A DNA stretch of 9,870 nucleotides from Candidatus Poseidoniales archaeon (GTDB lineage: Archaea; Thermoplasmatota; Poseidoniia; Poseidoniales; Thalassarchaeaceae): positions 1-9,870 of the forward strand of contig JAPKEY010000045.1 of assembly GCA_028821815.1 (NCBI GenBank), in the 5' to 3' direction. A program made the translations under genes and the position numbers. Below the pieces are notes generated by a model. That model searched no databases. It worked only from the letters and a program-made list of their open reading frames with translations, and had not been told where the DNA came from. Shown in pieces: positions 1 to 6,463 of the stretch (position 1 is the first letter of the stretch; each line of letters opens with the position of its first letter).

Positions 1-58
1 TGACACGGGATACAGAGGCCATTGAAAGCCTAAAAAATCCCATTAAAAAAGAAAATAC

Positions 59-81
59 AACCAACCCGTCCTTCGTTGGTT
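59..81. repeat. 7-bp perfect inverted repeat beside the radA TATA box
   Basis: AACCAAC (59-65) and GTTGGTT (75-81) are perfect reverse complements separated by nine bases. The right arm runs into the TATA-like element, where TFB or a regulator would bind. It could be an operator, or the hairpin end of a transcript from an upstream gene. The flanking bases 1-58 are A/T-rich (runs of A at 31-36 and 45-50) and hold no convincing gene. Confidence 0.5.
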
Positions 82-127
82 CATATACTACAGCACTCTA
101 GCACGGTTTACAACATAAGGTGAAAAT
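81..127 (+). promoter_or_regulatory. radA promoter and ribosome binding site
   Basis: A TATA-like element (TTCATATACT, about 80-90) lies about 40 bp before the radA ATG. With usual archaeal spacing this predicts transcription starting near 110-116, giving a very short leader. The leader holds a clear Shine-Dalgarno, AAGGTGA at 117-123, four bases before the ATG at 128. The same GGTGA core with four-base spacing precedes the peptidase gene at 2898, which supports both start choices. The TATA assignment is by eye; the ribosome binding site is strong. Confidence 0.6.
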
Positions 128-1147
128 ATGACAACCAAGAAGAAGACAACAAAGACCGAGACCATAACCGAAGATGACAAGGAGGTCGTTATCATAGACG
201 CAGACGAACCCGAAATGACAGTGGAAGATCTTCCTGGCGTCGGGCCAGCTACTGCGGAGAAATTACGCGAAGCCGGATTCAATGAACTCCTGGCAATTGC
301 TGTGATGACACCAAAATCTCTTGCTGACACCGCCGAACTTGGTGAAGCTGTTTCAGCAAAAATCATCGCTTCTGCGAAGAAACTAGCCAATATTGGTGGC
401 TTCATATCAGGTAATGACTTACTAGAAAGACGCCGACAGGTGCTCAAGCTCAGCAGCGGTTCTGCTGCAATTGACGAATTGCTTGGTGGTGGTTTTGAAA
501 CACAAGCCATTTGCGAAGTTTACGGCGAATTCGGTAGTGGAAAAACCCAGGTTGGACACCAACTTGCAGTCAATTGCTTACTACCCAAGGAGCAAGGTGG
601 CCTTGGTGGTGAAGTATTCTATATTGATACTGAAGATACCTTCCGTCCTGAGCGAATATCACAGATGGCACGAGGTGTCGGCATGGATCCCGAAATCGCT
701 CTCGAACGCATACACGTTGCCCGTGCATACAATTCATCACACCAGATGCTTTTGGTCGATGAAATTCAGCGTGCTTCGAAGAACATTGATGTCAAACTCA
801 TCATCGTAGACTCGCTCATTGCGCACTTCCGTGCTGAATTCCTTGGACGGGGTATGTTGGCCGATCGCCAGCAGAAACTCAATCGTCACCTGAAGGAACT
901 TAAGAAATTGGCAGACGTCAACAACGCGCTGGTTCTCGTGACCAATCAGGTCATGTCAAAACCAGATGCAATGTGGGGCGATCCAACCAAGCCAGTGGGT
1001 GGTCACGTCGTTGGTCACGCCTCGACCTTCCGCATATATCTCCGTAAATCTAAGGCCGGCTCGCGTATTGCACGGTTGATTGATTCACCCAAACTGCCGG
1101 AAGGCGAAGCCAAGTTCTTCGTCACGGCAGAAGGTCTGCGCGATTGA
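128..1147 (+). CDS. radA: DNA repair and recombination protein RadA (archaeal RecA/Rad51 recombinase)
   Basis: RadA forms ATP-dependent filaments on single-stranded DNA and catalyses homologous pairing and strand exchange in double-strand break repair. The 339 residues fit the archaeal family. After a charged, lysine/threonine-rich tail (1-30) comes a helix-hairpin-helix domain (DLPGVGPATAEKL, about 34-46), the linker polymerisation motif GFISG (91-95) and the RecA core. Walker A is GEFGSGKT (133-140), followed by YIDTEDTFRPER (165-176), the conserved ARAYNSSHQ segment (198-206) and Walker B LIIVDS (224-229). RQQKLNRHL (248-256), VTNQV (271-275) and GGHVVGH (291-297) lie in the loop and core regions. 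The C-terminal ARLIDSPKLPEGEA matches archaeal RadA closely. It has no intein. The start is fixed by AAGGTGA four bases upstream. The gene is probably monocistronic and converges on the peptidase gene. Confidence 0.97.
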   Translation: MTTKKKTTKTETITEDDKEVVIIDADEPEMTVEDLPGVGPATAEKLREAGFNELLAIAVMTPKSLADTAELGEAVSAKIIASAKKLANIGGFISGNDLLERRRQVLKLSSGSAAIDELLGGGFETQAICEVYGEFGSGKTQVGHQLAVNCLLPKEQGGLGGEVFYIDTEDTFRPERISQMARGVGMDPEIALERIHVARAYNSSHQMLLVDEIQRASKNIDVKLIIVDSLIAHFRAEFLGRGMLADRQQKLNRHLKELKKLADVNNALVLVTNQVMSKPDAMWGDPTKPVGGHVVGHASTFRIYLRKSKAGSRIARLIDSPKLPEGEAKFFVTAEGLRD

Positions 1148-1163
1148 GCGTAGGTCTTGTGGC

Positions 1164-1208
1164 TCGATGGCACCGGGATCCGATCCCATTTCCTACCGGT
1201 GCCGTCGA
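1164..1208. terminator. Stem-loop between convergent radA and peptidase genes, possible bidirectional terminator
   Basis: TCGATGGCACCGG (1164-1176) and CCGGTGCCGTCGA (1196-1208) form a 13-bp stem with a single T-G exception. The loop side contains a nested inverted repeat, GGGATC-C-GATCCC (1175-1187). A second small repeat, CTACC/GGTAG (1211-1215 and 1223-1227), follows and leads into TTTT at 1228-1231 on the plus strand. The structure begins 17 bases after the radA stop and ends 8 bases before the peptidase stop codon on the other strand. Archaeal termination usually relies on T-runs, so the hairpin may instead stabilise the 3' end or be a protein binding site. Confidence 0.55.
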
Positions 1209-1215
1209 TGCTACC

Positions 1216-2898
1216 TTATGCTGGTAGTTTTGACAACTCTTCTCTTACAGCATCAATGAGTTCTTGCACGGTTGAGCGCCCCAAATCAAAACTCATGCCG
1301 CCCGCTTCGAATAAGTTTGGAAGTGGCCGGGATCCACCCAATCGCATGGCTGTAGCATAATTTTCAAGCGCTTTTTCGGGTTTATCTCTATATTGTAGCC
1401 ACATTTGTAGCGCACCCAATTGTGCGATTCCATATTCAATATAGTAGAAGGGGTATGAGAACAGGTGTAGTTGCTTTTGCCAGCTAATATTTCTCCAATC
1501 TTCAAATCCAGACCAATCCAATATCGATCCGAATTTGTTTCCCAGTTCTAGCCACTTATCGTGCCTCTCTGTTCGTGAGTGTTCTGGATTTGTGTAAATC
1601 CAGTGTTGGAAGGCATCGATTGTTGCAATCCATGCAAGAATAGAAACAATTCCTTCGAGATGCTCGCGGACCGCTCGCTGAGTATCATTCTTCGAATAGA
1701 ATTCATCGAGAAAATCATGGGTTAGCAACTCCATTGACATTGATGCTACTTCACAGAATTCTAATGGTGCACTGCGGTAATCAACCAGTGGCAAATCATC
1801 AGCATAGATTGAATGAAAGGCATGTCCAGCCTCGTGAACCATTGTTTCGAGGTCGCGCTGTAGTCCGGTTGCATTCATGAAAATGAATGGCTTTCGGCTG
1901 TGGTCTCGCTGTAATTGGTACCCCCCTGGCGCCTTGCCTTTGCGACTATCTAAATCGAGGCTTTCTCCATCCCGTAAACTGTCAAAGAAGCCACCGAGTT
2001 CAGGAGAGAGTCGATGGAACATTCGGCTTGTTCCTGCGACCATTTCGTCAACTTCAGTGAATGGTTTCAATGGTTCGCGGCCTTGCACATCATGGCCTAA
2101 ATCCCACATCCTTAGGGATTGCAGATTCAAAGCTACCCGCCGCTCTTCGTCCACATCTCGCATCAGAGGGACACATATTGATTCTACAGCATCGTGAAAT
2201 GCTTCACAATCTGCAGGTGTGTAATCGAATCTATGTTTAGCATCGAAGATGTAATCCCGATAATTTTCAAATCCTGAATTTTGCGCGACTTCCTGACGTA
2301 GAGCAATCATTTTTTCGTAGATATCATCAATTTCTTCCGAATTTTGAAACCTTCTTTCACCGACTGTTCTGTATGCACTTTCTCTAGTACCACGATCATT
2401 GACCTGCAGGTATTTCCCCATCTGTTGCATGGTTCGTTCTTCACCATCAAATTCAACAGTCATCGCACCACAAATTTCGTTGTAGCGTTGGCCTAATTTT
2501 GTGAGTTCGGTACCTAAGGGGATATTCTCTTCTCTGAACAGTGATAAATCCATTTTTGTGTCTCTAAGCAAGACATTGTATTCTTCAGAATCAAGTTGAT
2601 CAGTATACGGGCTTTCAGCCAGTTTGCGATTTAGTAGGTCTCCCACTTTTGCCAATTCGGGTTCAACATTTTCAACAAAGTCAAGATAGGCTTGTTTAAT
2701 CTCTTCATTCTCAGTATCACAAGTCATGTTGACATAGAGCATTGAACCGGTTTCTCCGACATACGCATCGAATCGACCCAATTCGAGTAACCACGTCTCA
2801 AGTTTTTCAGCTGAATCGGTGTCACGGTTCAGAAAATCTTGGTAATATGGCTCTAATTCTGACCAATTTGTTGCATCGAGCCCCTCGAAAGAAGCCAT
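1216..2898 (-). CDS. pepF: M3-family oligoendopeptidase (PepF-like zinc metallopeptidase)
   Basis: This is a thimet-oligopeptidase/PepF-type peptidase that cleaves short peptides in the cytoplasm; no signal peptide or membrane segment is visible. The 560 residues are typical of the M3B branch. An all-helical N-terminal half (about 1-200) precedes the catalytic domain. The zinc motif HEAGH is at 355-359, and the third ligand is probably Glu383 in PLEFCEVASM, 24 residues after the second histidine as the family expects. FSYPFYYIEYGIAQLGALQMW (480-500) is the conserved substrate-side helix with Tyr residues near the active site, and it ends in the usual LFEAGGMSFD block (529-538). The start is set by TGAGGTGA four bases before the ATG; this ribosome site includes the stop codon of the zinc-ribbon gene upstream, implying co-transcription and coupling. 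Exact substrates cannot be inferred. Confidence 0.93.
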   Translation of the reverse strand: MASFEGLDATNWSELEPYYQDFLNRDTDSAEKLETWLLELGRFDAYVGETGSMLYVNMTCDTENEEIKQAYLDFVENVEPELAKVGDLLNRKLAESPYTDQLDSEEYNVLLRDTKMDLSLFREENIPLGTELTKLGQRYNEICGAMTVEFDGEERTMQQMGKYLQVNDRGTRESAYRTVGERRFQNSEEIDDIYEKMIALRQEVAQNSGFENYRDYIFDAKHRFDYTPADCEAFHDAVESICVPLMRDVDEERRVALNLQSLRMWDLGHDVQGREPLKPFTEVDEMVAGTSRMFHRLSPELGGFFDSLRDGESLDLDSRKGKAPGGYQLQRDHSRKPFIFMNATGLQRDLETMVHEAGHAFHSIYADDLPLVDYRSAPLEFCEVASMSMELLTHDFLDEFYSKNDTQRAVREHLEGIVSILAWIATIDAFQHWIYTNPEHSRTERHDKWLELGNKFGSILDWSGFEDWRNISWQKQLHLFSYPFYYIEYGIAQLGALQMWLQYRDKPEKALENYATAMRLGGSRPLPNLFEAGGMSFDLGRSTVQELIDAVREELSKLPA

Positions 2899-2907
2899 AT
2901 ATTCACC

Positions 2908-3177
2908 TCAAGGATTGTTTGTTCGGTTTCCTTGTGAGCGAACCGATTTGGGCCCGTCTGGTAATCCGTTCTCGTCCCGTGTAAGTTTTTGACACCGCCA
3001 TACTTCAACCTCAGCTTCGACCTTTTCGATGATAGCCTCCATTTCGGGGTGTTCCGGATTGACACGTGCAGTCCAACAGGCTAAGCAAATTCGTTTGCTG
3101 TCTACATCGACAAAATTCATCGGTGTACACTGGATACCACAGTCAACGCATTTGCGCCAAGTATGATGCTTTGCCAT
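2908..3177 (-). CDS. Small zinc-ribbon protein of unknown function
   Basis: I do not recognise this 89-residue protein. It carries two CxxC knuckles, Cys10/Cys13 (KCVDCG) and Cys31/Cys34 (CLAC), 18 residues apart, as in a zinc ribbon, with extra Cys17 and Cys62. The ribbon is followed by an acidic, helix-prone stretch (EHPEMEAIIEKVEAEVEVW, 42-60) and a polar, probably disordered tail rich in Asn, Arg and Gly. It sits 63 bases downstream of cgi121 and its stop overlaps the ribosome binding site of the peptidase gene, so it belongs to the same unit. Its own ribosome site is weak and no other in-frame start was seen nearby. The paired knuckles and tight gene spacing argue that it is real. A role in nucleic-acid or protein binding is only a guess. 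Confidence 0.75.
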   Translation of the reverse strand: MAKHHTWRKCVDCGIQCTPMNFVDVDSKRICLACWTARVNPEHPEMEAIIEKVEAEVEVWRCQKLTRDENGLPDGPKSVRSQGNRTNNP

Positions 3178-3240
3178 GAATCGTGGCGGGACACCGAGGC
3201 CATAAGGCGTTTCGCTATCCTTTCTCTGTCACGCCGCATC

Positions 3241-3828
3241 TCAATTGAAATCGGCCAATGCGATATGAGCGAGGGCTGAACGATGAATTGAATCAATGTC
3301 CAATGATTGCGCATTCTCAATTTGTAATTCAAGACGTTGCACACTTTCTGCATGGGGAATCGGAGCATGGGGCAATAATTTCGCATCTAGAACACACATC
3401 AGACGATCAGCCTCACGATCCAGTGCCACCCGGTCAAGCTCCGGCCATTCGGTTTCACTGATTGGATTGGTTGGAAATTCAGGAAGATGAATTAGCCAAG
3501 CAGTTTGATCTCCATCTGTTAATCCAGCACGCTCAAAACCGATTCGGATTTGATGCGTCCCAGCAATCAATCGAATGTATTCAGCATCAAGTGCATTTGC
3601 ACGCATGGTGGAATTGGTATGACGTGATGCAAGCCCAAGCCAAGCAGTCCACAATTGTGTTTCACTTACAGCCGCTGGGCCACCCAGTAGAAGCCACCGT
3701 TCATCATTCCGCCATTCGAGAAAAGATGCCACCAATTGGCTAGCATTTGTAACAGGATTGGAGAAAGTCAAGCCCCAGCAAGGGTACGGGGTGCGTGACA
3801 TAGGTAGGGGGGGCAGCCCCTCCCTCAT
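3241..3828 (-). CDS. cgi121: Probable KEOPS complex subunit Cgi121
   Basis: Cgi121 is the KEOPS subunit that binds Bud32 and helps hold the tRNA acceptor end during t6A synthesis at position 37 of ANN-decoding tRNAs. The 195-residue product resembles the family in two places: the central block RANALDAEYIRLIAGTHQI (76-94) followed by FERAGL, matching the archaeal AxxxExLxxxAGTxQIxxAIxxxG pattern, and the C-terminal helix IHRSALAHIALADF (181-194), matching the family's VxxxLEKIALxEL end. It is longer than the usual ~150 residues, with an N-terminal extension and an insert around 116-135. I chose the ATG at 3828 because it overlaps the hel308 stop as ATGA. An upstream ATG at 3909 would lie deep inside hel308; an ATG at 3801 is a shorter alternative. 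Assignment is from pattern memory, not a search, and is supported by the helicase neighbour. Confidence 0.72.
   Translation of the reverse strand: MREGLPPLPMSRTPYPCWGLTFSNPVTNASQLVASFLEWRNDERWLLLGGPAAVSETQLWTAWLGLASRHTNSTMRANALDAEYIRLIAGTHQIRIGFERAGLTDGDQTAWLIHLPEFPTNPISETEWPELDRVALDREADRLMCVLDAKLLPHAPIPHAESVQRLELQIENAQSLDIDSIHRSALAHIALADFN
3802..3825 (-). other. G/C-rich hairpin at the cgi121 start
   Basis: Directly after the ATGA overlap, the mRNA reads GGGAGGGGC-TG-CCCCCC, able to fold into a tight hairpin (core GGGGC/GCCCC at 3810-3820 on the plus strand, with weaker flanking pairs). It lies in codons 2-9 of cgi121 and between the two candidate start codons at 3828 and 3801. The surroundings are far less G/C-rich. 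It could restrict independent initiation and make cgi121 translation depend on ribosomes finishing hel308, which is inference. Confidence 0.35.
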
Positions 3829-6380
3829 GAATCGGTCGGCCGTCGACTGCGTGTTTGGATTGCCCTGTCTGCTGCTTGCATTATGTTTTGCACCAATTGG
3901 GGACTCCACCCTCTTTCGTCAGCAAGTTTTTGAGCAGATTTTTTCGTAATTCCACAGATTTCCAATGGCGTTCTGTAGCCGTGATTCGCCAAAATCCTCG
4001 CTCGTACTCGCCCTACCCCTCTGATTGAAATTAGTGATAGAAGGTCCTCTCTACAGCCATTGGAAACCCGCTTACGCATCACATCGAGCATTTCTAGCAA
4101 ATCGACATCTGCATTTCTCAATGAAGAATCAATTTCATCATCGTTTGCACAAATTTGCCGTGTCGCATTCATCAACCAATCAGCATGATCAACTCGGACT
4201 CGAAGGTCACCTGGAGCGACCCCTAATTCATTTTCAATTTCTCGTAGGGAATTTTCTTCAATCCACTGACTTAGTGTCCAAGCACTCTTGGCAAGGCTTT
4301 CAGCTTCAGGCATGTACCCAAGTGTATTGAGTTCATGGCCATCCAAAAGAATTTGATCAGACATAGCATCCACCTTCTGAGTCATCATTTGCATTTGTTT
4401 TCCTGTTGGCCAAAGTGGTGGGAAATCTGGTGTACATGTGACTAAATGCAGCAAAGCCCACGGGGAAATTGAGCGGTCTTCAATAACTCTGCAAAGAATT
4501 TTCCTCGCCTGTCGAAGCCCTTCCCGAAGGATGAGTCCAGACAATGGATCGAGGTATAATCGACTAACACGCTCACCGAACGCCGTAGCGGCATAAGTCA
4601 TTGCAGGTGGGTCTGGGGTAACCTCTTCAGGTGGTGGATTTGCGAGGTCAACTGCTTTCTGAAATCCGATGACAGCAGGACGTTTCGGTCTCGGTTTCGG
4701 TTCTACATAATCTGAAATTTCGACACCTTCAATCGACTGTGCACTCTGTGCCCACATTGGCATATCATCATCCCATTCTTCATCCAATTCTGTTGGTTGT
4801 GTTTCAGCCAAGCGTTCAAGCACGGCGACATCCTCACCGGTTCGTTCAATGAATTGATGCGTTGCCAACCAAGCGATTATTTCATCGATACGGCTTTGTA
4901 ACCAGTCATTTTCAACACCGTGTCCGAGGAATGTTTGCTGAAAGAACCGCCCCAAGGCATCACGATCTCGCTGACCTCCGGTTGCAATTGCAGCAAGAAC
5001 ATGAACTCTCATGGCTGGTTCCGCTGCGAGTTTAGATTCAACAGCCTCAGGATCTTGCTCAAAATATAGTTCAGCAATATCATCTGCGTGTTCTAAGTGC
5101 CTTGCAATCAGCCATGCATCGCCTACGTTGTCATAACGCGGTCTTCCGGCTCTACCAAGCATTTGGTGAACTTCCATTCTGGGCAATGGTCGACTCAGGC
5201 CATCTTCCCAGCGTGTTAAATCACGAACAATAACACGGCGCGCGGGTAGGTTGACACCAGCAGCAAGCGTTGGTGTTGCACAAATTGCAAACAATATTCT
5301 TTCTTTGAATGCGGTTTCGATAATCCGTCTTTGACTTGCGGTCAATCCAGCATGATGGAAAGCAACCCCGCCGCGCAGAGCATCAGCCAACCGTTCCCCC
5401 ATCATCGTTGATTCTTCGCTGCCTTCAATCCCTCTGGCTACTTCGGAGAGCGCTGCCAAGCGTGCTTCAACATCGAGTCCGTTCGGCGCATCTTCAGGAG
5501 ATTTCAACCAAGATTGCATTCGTTTGCACATCCAAGCACCAAGTTTTGTCGCACTACCTTCAGCATATCGTCGCGTTCCACGGAAAATCAGAATTTGTCC
5601 TGAATCCTCAATTGTCGATAGCAAAGCACTTCGTAAATCATCTCCTTCATCTGGAAGTTCGAATGGAGGTGGAAGGTCCAAATTTTCTTGGTCAGGACCT
5701 ACCTGTAATCGTGGTTGCACCAAGCCATCACAAACAGTCCCATATCGGAGGGTGACTGGGCGCCAATCTGATTGTACACTTTTGGCATCTAACCAATCTG
5801 CCATCTCTTCAGCGTTACCCACTGTTGCCGATAACGCTAGAATTTGAGCCTCTGGACGTTCATGTTTAACCCGTGCTAAATTAACCTCCATCGTTGGACC
5901 ACGACTTCGATCATGGATGAGGTGTATTTCATCGGCAACCACAATGCTCACCTGATTAAGGAAATCGTTTCGATTTCGCATCAGTGAATCGAATTTTTCA
6001 CTAGTTGCAACGATAATGTCAGCTTCATCCAGAGAGACAGACTCTCCCGAACGATCACCAATTGCCATACCAATCGAGAGACCTAGAGCATCACCTGCCT
6101 CACGCAACTCTTCAACTTTTTCTGCAGCGAGGGCTTTGAGTGGAACCAGATAGAACGCACGACTCCCTGGTTGGTCGACCAGTAGTCGTTGGAGAATGGC
6201 CAGATAGGCGACCAAACTTTTTCCACTTGCAGTGGGGATGGCCAGTAGCAAATTTTGTCCCGAAAGTGCGATTGGAACAGCTTCAGCTTGTGGAGGGTGA
6301 AGGCGAGTAATACCCCAAACATCGACGAGCAGTTTCACGACATCAGGTGGGAGGCCGAGTTCTCGCACATCATCGACCAT
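3825..6380 (-). CDS. hel308: ATP-dependent DNA helicase Hel308 (Ski2-like superfamily 2)
   Basis: Hel308 is a 3'-5' DNA helicase that acts at stalled forks and removes strands or proteins from branched DNA. From Met at 6380 the product has 851 residues. Visible motifs: Q-motif HPPQAEA (28-34), motif I AIPTASGKS (47-55), VPLKALAAEK (79-88), DEIH (150-153), LSATVGN (183-189), ILIFRGTRR (263-271), ATPTLAAGVNLPAR (368-381) and QMLGRAGRPRYD (406-417). A winged-helix region, a ratchet domain (RLYLDPLSGLILREGL onward, with GVAPGDLR) and a C-terminal HhH segment IRGVGRVRARIL (786-797) follow as in Archaeoglobus Hel308. An acidic/proline-rich insert (about 525-595) separates winged helix from ratchet. 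The frame stays open to an ATG at 6503, but that start would overlap the divergent gene, and homology begins at MVDDVRELGL. It is first in a four-gene unit and has no clear ribosome site, so it may be leaderless. Confidence 0.95.
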   Translation of the reverse strand: MVDDVRELGLPPDVVKLLVDVWGITRLHPPQAEAVPIALSGQNLLLAIPTASGKSLVAYLAILQRLLVDQPGSRAFYLVPLKALAAEKVEELREAGDALGLSIGMAIGDRSGESVSLDEADIIVATSEKFDSLMRNRNDFLNQVSIVVADEIHLIHDRSRGPTMEVNLARVKHERPEAQILALSATVGNAEEMADWLDAKSVQSDWRPVTLRYGTVCDGLVQPRLQVGPDQENLDLPPPFELPDEGDDLRSALLSTIEDSGQILIFRGTRRYAEGSATKLGAWMCKRMQSWLKSPEDAPNGLDVEARLAALSEVARGIEGSEESTMMGERLADALRGGVAFHHAGLTASQRRIIETAFKERILFAICATPTLAAGVNLPARRVIVRDLTRWEDGLSRPLPRMEVHQMLGRAGRPRYDNVGDAWLIARHLEHADDIAELYFEQDPEAVESKLAAEPAMRVHVLAAIATGGQRDRDALGRFFQQTFLGHGVENDWLQSRIDEIIAWLATHQFIERTGEDVAVLERLAETQPTELDEEWDDDMPMWAQSAQSIEGVEISDYVEPKPRPKRPAVIGFQKAVDLANPPPEEVTPDPPAMTYAATAFGERVSRLYLDPLSGLILREGLRQARKILCRVIEDRSISPWALLHLVTCTPDFPPLWPTGKQMQMMTQKVDAMSDQILLDGHELNTLGYMPEAESLAKSAWTLSQWIEENSLREIENELGVAPGDLRVRVDHADWLMNATRQICANDDEIDSSLRNADVDLLEMLDVMRKRVSNGCREDLLSLISIRGVGRVRARILANHGYRTPLEICGITKKSAQKLADERGWSPQLVQNIMQAADRAIQTRSRRPTDS

Positions 6381-6463
6381 GAGTGATGACCAGCGTTCAC
6401 CGCCCAAAAGGATACGGGTGTCAAGCCGCGGAAGTCTGAAGTGCTCCCGCAGTTTAAGCAGGC
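6381..6463. promoter_or_regulatory. Divergent intergenic region between hel308 and the TerB-like gene
   Basis: This 83-bp gap must hold the promoters of both divergent genes if the shorter Hel308 start is right. Neither start has a convincing Shine-Dalgarno at normal spacing, so leaderless transcripts are likely. I see no strong TATA box; the best A/T patch is CCAAAAGGATA (6403-6413). A TAA at 6455-6457 closes the plus frame just before the ATG at 6464, fixing the latter as the earliest possible ATG start of that gene. Confidence 0.4.

Noticed and set aside
3..101. Plus-strand open frame of about 32 codons reaching a TAG at 99-101, as a possible C-terminus of an upstream gene
   Set aside because: It is A/T-rich, overlaps the radA TATA element and inverted repeat, shows no recognisable pattern and is short enough to be chance. 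A truncated upstream gene remains possible but unsupported.
88..510. Minus-strand 140-residue open frame antisense to radA
   Set aside because: It is serine-rich low-complexity translation opposite a highly conserved gene, with no ribosome site; a shadow frame.
3258..3743. Plus-strand open frames antisense to cgi121
   Set aside because: No domain pattern, overlapping frames, and the opposite strand has a coherent protein in an operon.
3829..3909. Longer cgi121 start at 3909 (27 extra residues)
   Set aside because: These codons lie wholly inside the hel308 C-terminal coding region. The ATGA overlap at 3825-3828 is the normal operon junction.
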